From Pseudomonas sp. GOM7 (GTDB taxonomy: Bacteria; Pseudomonadota; Gammaproteobacteria; Pseudomonadales; Pseudomonadaceae): DNA of 64,000 nt. The DNA lies in contig NZ_CP113519.1 in assembly GCF_026723825.1 (NCBI RefSeq), positions 2,232,001 to 2,296,000 of the forward strand. The letters are read 5' to 3'. Made by a program: the position numbers and the translations under genes. The notes under the pieces are model-generated. The model was not told the origin of the DNA, ran no database searches, and worked only from the letters and a program-made list of their open reading frames with translations. This document shows positions 48,010 through 56,988 of this stretch, in pieces. Position 1 is the first letter of the stretch. Each line of letters begins with the position of its first letter.

Positions 48010-48120
48010 GTTCCCTCTCCCATTTATGGGAGAGGGTTAGGGAGAGGGGCTTTCAGGTCGTATTGAAGCAATCGGCTACCCTCTCCCCCGGCCCCTCTCC
48101 CGCAAGCGGGAGAGGGGAGA
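48010..48120. repeat. CTCTCCC-type palindromic repeats between the VWA and MoxR genes
   Basis: CCCTCTCCCATTTATGGGAGAGGG (about 48012-48035) and CCCCTCTCCCGCAAGCGGGAGAGGGG (about 48092-48117) are strong hairpins. They separate two genes expected to be co-transcribed. Confidence 0.75.
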
Positions 48121-48128
48121 CAAGCCTC

Positions 48129-48974
<846 letters not shown>

Positions 48975-49100
48975 CGGGTAATCCTCGCACGGTGACGGCC
49001 GGCGCTGCCGGGCGTTCGTTATCTGATGGAAGCACCGACTATAACGTGAGCCTCTGCATGCTGTGAACGCAGACGCGGTATTCAGTCACTGAATGGTCGG

Positions 49101-50183
49101 TCAGCGATCGTCCTGTCGGGGCGAGGGGCGTTCATAGCGTGGCGTGAAGGCTTCGACGAAGGCGTTGCGCAGGATGGCGACGAAGGCCTGGAAGGCGCTG
49201 GTCTGCTGGTCATGCACGCTGCCACTGAGCTCCACGCGGGTGGCGAACTGGTCGCGCCGCTGGTTCTTCAGCAGGGTTTCGCCGCCGCCCACCAGCGCCT
49301 CCCAGAGCGAGCGCAGCACGCCCTTGTCCTCGGCCTCGACGTCCTGTTGCCAGTCGAACACGTCGACGTTGCGCAGCAGCGGCTTGATGTAGCCGCTGAG
49401 CTGGCCATTCTCGGCGCTCGCCTCGATCACCAGATCGCCATTGCCCTGCTTGAAGTCGAAGTTGCCGTAGGCGCGGGCGAAGTCGTTGAAGCGGGTCAGG
49501 TCGATGTCGCGTGCACGCAGGCGCAGCTCGAAATCCTCGAACTGCTCGAAGGGGTCGAACGTCGCCTGGCTTTCCAGGGGGGCTTGGCCGAGCAGGCGCG
49601 CCTGGCCCTCGAAGTGCGCCACCCGGTCGCCCGGTTCGTCGCCGACATTGGTGAGGTTGTAGAGGCTGGCGTTCACCGCGTCCGCACTCAGTTCCACCTG
49701 GGGCTCGGTGCTGAAGTTGTGGAAGGCGATGCGCCCGTCGCGCACCCGCAGCTCGTTGAGGGTGATGGGCAAGAGCTTGTTCAACTGCTCGCGCCAGTCG
49801 GTGCCGGCACCGGTCTGGCTGGCCTGGCGATCGTCGCCGGCATCGACGAAGTTCAGTTGCGGCCGCTCGAAGAACACTTCGGCCACCACTGCTCGTCTGT
49901 ACCAGAGTGCCGGCCAGCTCACCGACAGGTCGATCAGCGGGGCCTCGAGAAACGGCACCGGTACCTTGCCTGTGGTCTTGACGATGTTCAGGCCGTTGAT
50001 GCGATAGGCGCCGCGCCACCAGGCCAGGTCGATGTCCTCGATATGGCCGCGGTAATCGCCCATGTCGGCGAGCTTGTCATTGAGGTAGTCGCGGATCAGC
50101 CAGGGCAGCGTCAGTTGCACTGCCGTCAGCAGTACAACGAGCAGGAGCAGGGCCTTGAGCGGCCAGCCGTAGCGTCGTTTCAT
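49101..50183 (-). CDS. DUF748 (AsmA-like) membrane-anchored protein
   Basis: A 360-residue protein with one N-terminal transmembrane segment (about 9-29, [22 protein letters not shown]) and a periplasmic beta-rich chain of the DUF748/AsmA-like type ([39 protein letters not shown]). Large AsmA/DUF748 relatives bridge the envelope for lipid transport; this one is short. Function is unknown. It is divergent from cysK. Confidence 0.85.
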   Translation of the reverse strand: MKRRYGWPLKALLLLVVLLTAVQLTLPWLIRDYLNDKLADMGDYRGHIEDIDLAWWRGAYRINGLNIVKTTGKVPVPFLEAPLIDLSVSWPALWYRRAVVAEVFFERPQLNFVDAGDDRQASQTGAGTDWREQLNKLLPITLNELRVRDGRIAFHNFSTEPQVELSADAVNASLYNLTNVGDEPGDRVAHFEGQARLLGQAPLESQATFDPFEQFEDFELRLRARDIDLTRFNDFARAYGNFDFKQGNGDLVIEASAENGQLSGYIKPLLRNVDVFDWQQDVEAEDKGVLRSLWEALVGGGETLLKNQRRDQFATRVELSGSVHDQQTSAFQAFVAILRNAFVEAFTPRYERPSPRQDDR

Positions 50184-50309
50184 CGAGAGCGTCCGTCATG
50201 TCGCCTGTCTTCGATGGACTGCGTCGCTGCGGATCTGTTCGACTGGACTGCCGTTGCACCTGAGCATAGGCTGATGGTTTTCCCTCGTTCACCCGTCAAG
50301 GAAAGGATC

Positions 50310-51281
50310 ATGAGCCGTATCTTCGCAGACAACGCCCAGGCCATCGGCAACACGCCGCTGGTGATGATCAACCGCCTGGGGCCCAAGGGCGTGACCATTC
50401 TCGCCAAGATCGAAGGCCGCAACCCGGCGTATTCGGTCAAGTGCCGAATCGGTGCCAGCATGATCTGGGATGCCGAGGAGCGCGGCGTGCTCAAGCCGGG
50501 CATGACCATCGTCGAGCCGACCTCCGGCAATACCGGCATCGGCCTGGCCTTCGTCGCTGCAGCGCGCGGTTACAAGCTTGTGCTGACCATGCCGGCCTCG
50601 ATGAGCCTGGAGCGGCGCAAGGTGCTCAAGGCCCTGGGTGCCGAACTGGTGCTGACCGAGCCGGCCAAGGGCATGAAGGGCGCCATCGAGAAGGCCAACG
50701 AGCTGGTGGCTGCCAATCCTGACTATTACTTGCCGCAGCAGTTCGAGAACCCGGCCAATCCGGCCATCCACGAAAAGACCACCGGCCCGGAAATCTGGCG
50801 TGACACCGAGGGCGCCATCGACGTGCTGGTGGCCGGCGTCGGTACCGGTGGCACCATCACCGGCGTGTCGCGTTACATCAAACAGACCCAGGGCAAGCCG
50901 ATCCTCTCGGTGGCGGTGGAACCGGTGGGTTCGCCGGTGATCAGCCAGACCCTGGCCGGTGCCGAGGTCAAGCCGGCACCGCACAAGATCCAGGGTATCG
51001 GCGCCGGCTTCGTGCCGAAGAACCTCGACCTGGCGATGGTCGACCGGGTCGAGCAGGTCACCGACGACGATGCCAAGGCCATGGCCCTGCGCCTGATGCG
51101 TGAGGAAGGCATTCTCTGCGGCATCTCCTGTGGTGCGGCGATGGCGGCGGCTGTGCGCCTGGCGGAGAAGCCGGAAATGCAGGGCAAGACCATCGTGGTG
51201 ATCCTGCCGGACTCCGGTGAGCGCTACCTGTCGAGCATGCTCTTCGACGGCCTGTTTACCGAGCAGGAGTTGAACCAGTAA
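50310..51281 (+). CDS. cysK: Cysteine synthase A (O-acetylserine sulfhydrylase)
   Basis: CysK makes cysteine from O-acetylserine and sulfide with PLP. The 323-residue protein has the PLP lysine in [14 protein letters not shown] near residues 38-51, the substrate loop [12 protein letters not shown] near 69, [16 protein letters not shown] near 177, and [12 protein letters not shown] near 270. ATG 50310 is preceded by AAGGAAAGG. It is monocistronic and followed by a dense repeat cluster. Confidence 0.95.
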   Translation: MSRIFADNAQAIGNTPLVMINRLGPKGVTILAKIEGRNPAYSVKCRIGASMIWDAEERGVLKPGMTIVEPTSGNTGIGLAFVAAARGYKLVLTMPASMSLERRKVLKALGAELVLTEPAKGMKGAIEKANELVAANPDYYLPQQFENPANPAIHEKTTGPEIWRDTEGAIDVLVAGVGTGGTITGVSRYIKQTQGKPILSVAVEPVGSPVISQTLAGAEVKPAPHKIQGIGAGFVPKNLDLAMVDRVEQVTDDDAKAMALRLMREEGILCGISCGAAMAAAVRLAEKPEMQGKTIVVILPDSGERYLSSMLFDGLFTEQELNQ

Positions 51282-51285
51282 AGCA

Positions 51286-51308
51286 GCTTCAAGCTTCAAG
51301 CTTCAAGC
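51286..51308. repeat. Short tandem repeat GCTTCAA x3
   Basis: Three perfect 7-bp copies of GCTTCAA plus GC, right after the cysK stop. Similar motifs occur in the REP between relA and mazG. Confidence 0.8.
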
Positions 51309-51319
51309 GGAGCCAGTCC

Positions 51320-51379
51320 GTAGCCCGGATGCAATCCGGGAAGTTTCGACGCCTCCGCTCCCGGGTTGCATTCGGGTCA
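51320..51379. repeat. REP pair, GTAGCCCGGATGCAATCC family
   Basis: GTAGCCCGGATGCAATCCGGG at 51320, and a degenerate facing unit CCCGGGTTGCATTCGGGTC ending near 51379. Confidence 0.8.
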
Positions 51380-51476
51380 GGTTTCACACAGGTGGTTCGA
51401 GCGGCGCTTTTTCGTAGGGTGCGCCTTGCGCACCGGGGCGGTTTGCGGTGGCCTTGGTGCGCGCAGCGCACCCTAC
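51380..51476. repeat. GTAGGGTGCGC REP pair, direct-repeat unit 1
   Basis: The leader GTTTCACACAGGTGGTTCGAGCGGCGCTTTTTC is followed by GTAGGGTGCGC (51414) and GCGCACCCTAC (ending 51476). The same arrangement with a near-identical leader recurs at 51541-51640. The region 51282-51636 holds no intact gene. Confidence 0.85.
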
Positions 51477-51511
51477 GTCCTGGCCACGCTCGGGCGTACA
51501 ACCAGTTGCAG
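51473..51511 (-). pseudogene. Remnant of an EamA-type gene 3' end
   Basis: On the minus strand this 39-bp stretch reads LQLVVRPSVART and a TAG stop. The intact EamA gene downstream on that strand ends ALWLVVRPSVARA and TAG. In both cases the TAG is part of a REP GTAG edge. The remnant is bounded by another REP fragment (GCCCCGGATTTCAACCGGGCTA near 51518-51540). It is probably the trace of a tandem duplication including the gene end and its REP. Confidence 0.55.
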
Positions 51512-51540
51512 GACTGTGCCCCGGATTTCAACCGGGCTAG

Positions 51541-51640
51541 GTTTTCACACAGGTCTGTTCGAGCGGCGCTTTTTCGTAGGGTGCGCCTTGCGCACCGGGG
51601 CGATTTCGCGGTGGGCCCTGGTGCGCACAGCGCACCCTAC
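51541..51640. repeat. GTAGGGTGCGC REP pair, direct-repeat unit 2, overlapping the EamA stop
   Basis: Same leader as unit 1 (GTTTTCACACAGGTCTGTTCGAGCGGCGC), then GTAGGGTGCGC at 51576 and GCGCACCCTAC ending at 51640. The final CTA (51637-51639) is the TAG stop of the EamA gene read from the minus strand. Confidence 0.85.
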
Positions 51641-52527
51641 GCTCGAGCGACACTCGGGCGCACCACCAGCCATAGGGCCAGGGCGATCAGCAGGCAGCCA
51701 GGCAGGTAGTCCCAGCTCAGCGGTTCGCCCAGTAGCAACGCGCCCCACAGCACGCCGAACGGCGGAATGAGAAAGGTGGTGGTGCTGGCCTTGATCGGCC
51801 CGATATCGGCCAGCAGACGGAAATACAGCACGTAGGCGAACGCTGTGCAGAGCAGGCCGAGGCCAGCCAGTGACAGCCACACCTCGATGCCGCCCCAGCT
51901 CGCCGGTGGTTGCAGCGCCAGGCTGCCGGCCAGCAGCGGCAGCAGGAACAGGCTGGCGCCGAGCAGGCTGGCGAAGGCGGTCAGGCGATTGTCCAGGCCG
52001 CCTTGCTGGCCGATCCAGCGGCGGGTGAGGAAACCGGCAAAGCCGTAGCAGGTGGTGGCCACCAGGCAGGCGCCGGCACCCAGCAGCAACTGCAGGTCGA
52101 AGGCGACCGGGCCGGTACGGGTCAGCACGGCGACGCCGAGCAGACCGAGGAATACACCTAGCGCCTTGCTCGGGGTAATGCCTTCATGAAAGAACAGCGC
52201 GCCGATCAGTACGCCCATTAGCGGGGTGGTGGCGTTGAAGATCGCCGAATAGCCCGCCGGCAGGATCAGTGCCGCCAGGCAATACATGGCCGAGGGCAGG
52301 CCGGCATTGATCACCCCGAGCACCAGGCAGATGCGCAATTTGCCGCGAAAGTCCCAGGGCGTGCGCAGCATCAGGAGCACGGCGAACAACCCCAGTGCGC
52401 CGATACTGGCGCGGAAGAAGGCGGTCGGCATGCTGCCCAGTACCGGCGCGGCAATGCGCATGAAGAGGAAACTGGCGCCCCAGATGGCGGCGAGTAGTAG
52501 CAGGCGAAAGAGATCAGTGCTGCGCAA
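51637..52527 (-). CDS. EamA (DMT) family inner-membrane transporter
   Basis: A 296-residue protein with about ten transmembrane helices in two EamA repeats (first starting LLLLAAIWGASFLFMRIA; second near LLLGAGACLVATTCYGFAG). The family exports amino acids, drugs or metabolites; the substrate is unknown. The stop codon lies within a REP palindrome, and a remnant of the same 3' end lies beyond it. It is divergent from aceK. Confidence 0.9.
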   Translation of the reverse strand: MRSTDLFRLLLLAAIWGASFLFMRIAAPVLGSMPTAFFRASIGALGLFAVLLMLRTPWDFRGKLRICLVLGVINAGLPSAMYCLAALILPAGYSAIFNATTPLMGVLIGALFFHEGITPSKALGVFLGLLGVAVLTRTGPVAFDLQLLLGAGACLVATTCYGFAGFLTRRWIGQQGGLDNRLTAFASLLGASLFLLPLLAGSLALQPPASWGGIEVWLSLAGLGLLCTAFAYVLYFRLLADIGPIKASTTTFLIPPFGVLWGALLLGEPLSWDYLPGCLLIALALWLVVRPSVARA

Positions 52528-52633
52528 GGTGAGGCATCCGGCAGATTGAGGGCGCGAGTGTTGCCCCTGGGCGAGCTTCTGGCAATCCGCATTGCGCTTT
52601 CAAAGCCCTGTCGCTGGCTCTGGGTGGATTCCG

Positions 52634-52656
52634 CTCGCGGATTGCATCCGGGCTAC
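52634..52656. repeat. Single REP unit, GGATTGCATCCGGGCTAC type
   Basis: One unit ending in CTAC (52653-52656) lies in the aceK/EamA divergent spacer, about 50 bp before aceK. It has no facing partner. Confidence 0.75.
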
Positions 52657-52703
52657 GCTTTGTCGCTACACTCGGTTCACCCAGTGCATAGCGAGGTGCC
52701 TCC

Positions 52704-54422
52704 ATGGGACAACAACGGCCGGCCGGCGAGATCGCGCGGTTGATCCTTGAGGGTTTCGACGACTACCGCGAGGATTTTCGCCAGATCACCGATGGTGCGC
52801 GTACCCGTTTCGAGCAGGCGCAGTGGCAGGCGGCGCAGCAGGCTTCCGCGGCGCGCATCAACCTGTACGAGGAGAAGGTCGCGCAGACCCGCGAACGCCT
52901 GCTGCTGGACTTCGAGCCTGGTTCGCTGGAGGCGCAACAGTGGCCGCTGGTGAAAAGCGCCTACATCAGCCTGATCGATCGGCGCTGCGACGACGAGCTG
53001 GCGGAAACCTGGTTCAACTCGATCTTCTGCAGCCTGTTCAGTCACGACCAGATCAACGATGACTGCATGTTCATCCACACCACCCGGCCATCGCAGCGCA
53101 GCCAGAATGCTGTGGCGCAGACGCGCAGATATTGGCCGCGAGGGGAGCTGGGCGAAGCGTTGCAGGCCATTTTCCACGACTATCGCTTCGATGTGCCCTA
53201 TGAGGATCTGCCGCGTGACCTACAGCGCCTGGAAGAGCAACTGCGTGCCAGCCTGCCGGACTGGATCTGCAAGGATCCGGAACTGTGCATCGAGCTGTTC
53301 TCCTCGGTGCTCTACCGCAACAAGGGCGCCTACCTGATCGGCCGTATCTATACCCGCGACGAGCAATGGCCGCTGGCGATTCCCCTGCTGCATCTGGAGG
53401 GGCAGGGCATCCAGGCCGATGCGGCGATCACCGACGAGGCGGAGGTGTCGATCATCTTCTCCTTCACCCGCAGTTATTTCATGGTGGAGGTGGCCATCCC
53501 CGCCGAGTTCATCGGCTTTCTCAAACGCATCCTGCCGGGCAAGCACATCGCCGAGCTGTACACCTCGATCGGCTTCTACAAGCACGGTAAGTCCGAGTTC
53601 TACCGCGCCCTGATCGGCCACCTGGCCAGCACCGAGGACCGCTTCATCATGGCGCCGGGGGTACGTGGCATGGTCATGAGCGTATTCACCCTGCCGGGCT
53701 TCAATACTGTGTTCAAGATCATCAAGGATCGTTTCGCCCACGCCAAGACGGTGGATCGCAACACGGTGATCGAGAAGTATCGACTGGTCAAAAGCGTCGA
53801 CCGGGTGGGGCGCATGGCCGATACCCAGGAGTTTTCCGACTTTCGTTTTCCCAAGGCCAAGTTCGAGCCGCAGTGCCTGGCCGAGCTTCTCGAGGTGGCG
53901 CCGTCCACCGTGGTGCTGGAGGGTGACAGCGTGCTGGTGCGGCATTGCTGGACCGAGCGGCGCATGACGCCTCTGAATCTTTATCTGGAAGGTGCCAGCG
54001 ATGCCCAGGTGCGCGAGGCGCTGGACGACTACGGCCTGGCCATCAAGCAACTGGCGGCGGCCAATATCTTCCCTGGCGACATGCTGCTGAAGAATTTCGG
54101 CGTCACCCGCCATGGCCGTGTGGTGTTCTACGACTACGACGAGATTTGCTTTCTCACCGAGGTGAACTTCCGCCGCATTCCGCCGCCGCGCTTCCCCGAG
54201 GACGAGATGAGTTCCGAGCCCTGGTATTCGGTGGGGCCGATGGACGTGTTCCCCGAGGAGTTCCCGCCTTTTCTGTTCGCCGATATCAAGCAGCGCCAGC
54301 TATTCAGCAAGCTGCATGGCAATCTCTATGACGCCAATTACTGGAAGCAATTGCAGGAGGCGATTCGCGCAGGCAAGGTGATCGACGTGTTCCCCTATCG
54401 GCGCAAGAGCCCGGTGATTTGA
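52704..54422 (+). CDS. aceK: Isocitrate dehydrogenase kinase/phosphatase AceK
   Basis: AceK reversibly phosphorylates isocitrate dehydrogenase and so directs carbon to the glyoxylate shunt on acetate. The 572-residue protein has the family N-terminus ([20 protein letters not shown]), the ATP-binding loop [12 protein letters not shown] near residue 315, and [26 protein letters not shown] near residues 455-480, which provides the kinase catalytic Asp/Asn. No aceA or aceB is adjacent. A 43-codon gene follows. Confidence 0.95.
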   Translation: MGQQRPAGEIARLILEGFDDYREDFRQITDGARTRFEQAQWQAAQQASAARINLYEEKVAQTRERLLLDFEPGSLEAQQWPLVKSAYISLIDRRCDDELAETWFNSIFCSLFSHDQINDDCMFIHTTRPSQRSQNAVAQTRRYWPRGELGEALQAIFHDYRFDVPYEDLPRDLQRLEEQLRASLPDWICKDPELCIELFSSVLYRNKGAYLIGRIYTRDEQWPLAIPLLHLEGQGIQADAAITDEAEVSIIFSFTRSYFMVEVAIPAEFIGFLKRILPGKHIAELYTSIGFYKHGKSEFYRALIGHLASTEDRFIMAPGVRGMVMSVFTLPGFNTVFKIIKDRFAHAKTVDRNTVIEKYRLVKSVDRVGRMADTQEFSDFRFPKAKFEPQCLAELLEVAPSTVVLEGDSVLVRHCWTERRMTPLNLYLEGASDAQVREALDDYGLAIKQLAAANIFPGDMLLKNFGVTRHGRVVFYDYDEICFLTEVNFRRIPPPRFPEDEMSSEPWYSVGPMDVFPEEFPPFLFADIKQRQLFSKLHGNLYDANYWKQLQEAIRAGKVIDVFPYRRKSPVI

Positions 54423-54510
54423 CCCGGCCAGGTTGAAATCCGCCCCGGCAGACCTAATCTGATAGGTGAGCTCCCTGGCTCTTCCATCTACTTGGCAGGA
54501 GGTCGTACCC

Positions 54511-54642
54511 ATGCTCGCCAAGCTGCAAGAACAACTGCAAGCCCTGCTGCAGGCCCTCGGCCTCGTCCCGCAACCCCAGCCCATTCGTATCAGCGAGGCC
54601 GAGCAGGCGCGTCTGCGCCGCGAAGCGCAGCAGCACCGCTGA
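54511..54642 (+). CDS. Small 43-residue protein downstream of aceK
   Basis: ATG 54511 is preceded by a perfect AGGAGGT nine bases upstream. The peptide [17 protein letters not shown] is a strongly amphipathic Leu/Gln helix. It is followed by LVPQPQPIRISEAEQARL and a basic tail. No transmembrane segment or known family. The strong ribosome site and codon use support a real gene. It overlaps nothing and ends 7 bp from the convergent MBL gene. Confidence 0.65.
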   Translation: MLAKLQEQLQALLQALGLVPQPQPIRISEAEQARLRREAQQHR

Positions 54643-54648
54643 AACGCC

Positions 54649-55380
54649 TCAGCTAAGCCGATGGACGTCGAACCAGGCGTCTATCAGCCCACGCATCCGC
54701 TGCCCCGAAAAACTGGCGAAATGCCCGCCGTGCACGGTGCGTACGGGCAGCTCGCGCAGGCGTGCCAGGCTGTGCGCGTAATCCTCCAGGTTCGAGTGGT
54801 AGGCGTCCTCGATCAACGGCCCGTCGTAGAGGATGTCGCCGGAAAACAGCGTTTGCGTACTCGCTTCCCACAGGCTGATGCCACCCGGTGAATGACCGGG
54901 TGTGTGCAGCACCTGCAATACTCGATCCCCCAGATCCAGCACGTCGCCATCTTCGATCAGGCGCGTGGCCGGTGCCGCTCGCACGCGATATTCGGCGTAG
55001 CACAGCGGGCAGTCCGGGTGTGCCTCGAACATCTCGTCGCCGACGAAATCCGTGGCCAGGGTATTGGCGCCGTCCGGCGCCGCGAGGATATCGGCCTCGG
55101 CCGGATGCACCAGGCGTTCGGCAAATTCGTGATGTCCGGCGATATGGTCGAAGTGGCAATGGCTGGCCACCGCCAGCAGCGGCCTGTCGCTCAGCCAGGG
55201 CAGTTGTTCGCGCAGGCTGACCAGGCCGGAGCCGGAATCGATCAGCACGTCATGCTCGCGTCCCTGCACATGCCACATGTTGCAGCGGTAGAAGGGGCGC
55301 ACGTAGGGCTCGTGGATCAGGCAGATACCATCGTGGCGATGCTCCACCTCGAACCAGCGGTCACGGCTGACGATTTTCAT
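54649..55380 (-). CDS. MBL-fold metallo-hydrolase
   Basis: A 243-residue metallo-beta-lactamase-fold hydrolase. The metal motif is SHCHFDHIAGH near residues 75-85, then HTPGHSPGG near 160 and GDILYD near 180 for the second metal, with VHGGH near 220. The role is not known; such proteins include glyoxalase II-like and lactonase-like enzymes. ATG 55380 follows the usual family N-terminus. It faces the small gene downstream of aceK. Confidence 0.88.
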   Translation of the reverse strand: MKIVSRDRWFEVEHRHDGICLIHEPYVRPFYRCNMWHVQGREHDVLIDSGSGLVSLREQLPWLSDRPLLAVASHCHFDHIAGHHEFAERLVHPAEADILAAPDGANTLATDFVGDEMFEAHPDCPLCYAEYRVRAAPATRLIEDGDVLDLGDRVLQVLHTPGHSPGGISLWEASTQTLFSGDILYDGPLIEDAYHSNLEDYAHSLARLRELPVRTVHGGHFASFSGQRMRGLIDAWFDVHRLS

Positions 55381-55438
55381 GGCCCACCTCGTGGTTGTAT
55401 TTGGAGAGCTTGCAGGTGCTGATTGGTGATCACCAGCC

Positions 55439-55473
55439 GTAGGGTGCGCTGCGCGCACCGCACATCACGCTAC
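55439..55473. repeat. Degenerate GTAGGGTGCGC REP overlapping the permease stop codon
   Basis: GTAGGGTGCGCTGCGCGCACC at the left (GTAG at 55439) and a weak facing edge CACGCTAC at the right. The CTA at 55470-55472 is the TAG stop of the NCS1 permease gene. Confidence 0.7.
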
Positions 55474-56810
55474 GCTAGCTGCGTCTGTGGCAGCAGCACC
55501 CAGCGGCGCAGTACCGCGTAGCTGGCGGCGGTGATCAGGAACACCGGCAGCGAGGCGCCCCAGGCCAGCGGCGCGACCCAGCCCCAGTAGTAGGCCAGCA
55601 CCGCGCCCAGGCCGTAGGCGACGAAGGCGGCCGGGTTGAAGCCGTTCAGGTAGCGATAGCGACCGCCATCCTCGCTGAGCAACTCGTCCACCGCATACTG
55701 ACCCTTGTGAATCAGGAAGTAGTCGGCGATCAGCACGGCGAAGGCAGGGATGAACACGCTGCCGATCACCAGCAGGAAACTCTGGAAGTTGTCGAGGATG
55801 CCGGGGATCTGCGAGCCGAGGATCGACAGCACGCCGATGCCAAGTGCCGGCTTCCAGAACGGGGTTTTCGGGCTGATGTTGAGGTACGACAGCGAAGCGC
55901 TGTAGACGCACATGACGTTGGTGGTCATCACCGAGAGGAACACCACGATGGCCGCCGGCAGGCCGAAGCCGAAACCAGCCAACAGAACGGCCGGGTCATA
56001 GGTCTGCTCCATGCCGGTCAGTACCGAGAAGCCCGAGACGGTAGCGCCCAGGCCCATAGCCAGCAGCGTGGCGACGACATAACCGACCCAGGTGCCGACC
56101 GCCGCCACGCCCTGGCTGCGGCAGTTGCGGTTGTAATCGGCGGCCAGCGGAATCCAGGAGAAGGCGGTGGCGATGACGATATCGAAGGCGATGCCGGGGG
56201 TGATGGTGTTGCGCGGTTCGGTGGGCATGGCCAAGAGACTTCCGAACTCGAACTTCTGTCCCATCACATAGAACACCGCAGCGGCCAGCAGAAGCATGCC
56301 GATGGCAGCCCAGCGCTCGACCCGCTCGATGCCCAGGTGGCCGCGCAGGGCGATCAGTAGCACCAGTGTCTCGCAGAGGATGGTGAACAGCGGCAGGTTG
56401 GAGTAACCGGTCAGGTGCTGCACCGCGTAGTTCAGGCTCATGCCGGCCAGCAGCGCCTGGATCCAGCTCCAGGCCAGCAGGGTCAGCAGATTGACCAGCG
56501 ACGGCAGCTTGGCGCCGCGCGAGCCGTAGCTGCCACGCGCCAGCACCATGGTGGTGAGGCCAGAGCGTTGGCCCATCAGGCCGACCAGCACCAGCGGCAG
56601 GATGCCGATACCGGAGCCGATCAGCACGATGAGCATGGCCTGGGTGAATTTCAAATCCGGCACCAGCAGCATGCCGGTGAGGATGGTGGTGACCACCACG
56701 TTGGCGCCCAGCCACAGGGCGATGGTGCCACCCAGGCCGAGGCTGCGATGCGCCTTGTCGGTAGGGGCCAGTCCGTCCTGGCCGAAATACTGGCTGAGAT
56801 TCTTGAACAT
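55470..56810 (-). CDS. NCS1-family (cytosine/purine-type) permease
   Basis: A 446-residue, 12-helix permease of the nucleobase:cation symporter-1 family. The N-terminus is SLGLGGTIALWLGANVVVTTILTGM. ARGSYGSRGAKLPSLVN is near residue 92 and SWIPLAADYNRN near 215. Its place beside the ThDP enzyme, symporter and gbuA genes on the same strand suggests uptake of a guanidino compound or related substrate, which is inference. As I recall, P. aeruginosa has a homologous permease in its gbuA locus. Confidence 0.88.
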   Translation of the reverse strand: MFKNLSQYFGQDGLAPTDKAHRSLGLGGTIALWLGANVVVTTILTGMLLVPDLKFTQAMLIVLIGSGIGILPLVLVGLMGQRSGLTTMVLARGSYGSRGAKLPSLVNLLTLLAWSWIQALLAGMSLNYAVQHLTGYSNLPLFTILCETLVLLIALRGHLGIERVERWAAIGMLLLAAAVFYVMGQKFEFGSLLAMPTEPRNTITPGIAFDIVIATAFSWIPLAADYNRNCRSQGVAAVGTWVGYVVATLLAMGLGATVSGFSVLTGMEQTYDPAVLLAGFGFGLPAAIVVFLSVMTTNVMCVYSASLSYLNISPKTPFWKPALGIGVLSILGSQIPGILDNFQSFLLVIGSVFIPAFAVLIADYFLIHKGQYAVDELLSEDGGRYRYLNGFNPAAFVAYGLGAVLAYYWGWVAPLAWGASLPVFLITAASYAVLRRWVLLPQTQLA

Positions 56811-56887
56811 GGTGCGACTCTCCGATGCTTGATTGTTGGTCTTGGTAGAACGGCAGTCAGGGATGCAGCTAAATCTTGTGGTTATGG

Positions 56888-56974
56888 TCGTGGCTCGGAT
56901 GCAATCCGGGGCAGGGATTTCGCAGCTAAAGCCCCTCCCACAAAACGGAGACTCCCTGTGGGAGGGGCTTTAGC
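56888..56974. repeat. REP fragment plus hairpin between the permease and ThDP enzyme genes
   Basis: A degenerate unit (GGCTCGGATGCAATCCGGGG at 56890) is followed by an 18-bp perfect stem. GCTAAAGCCCCTCCCACA (about 56925-56942) faces TGTGGGAGGGGCTTTAGC (56957-56974). The hairpin lies just beyond the ThDP enzyme stop and could terminate or protect its mRNA. Confidence 0.7.
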
Positions 56975-56988
56975 CGCGATCGATCCAG

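Noticed and set aside
51286..51640. A CRISPR-like array suggested by the repeat density
   Set aside because: Repeats are REP palindromes and a 7-bp tandem; there are no evenly spaced unique spacers and no cas genes.
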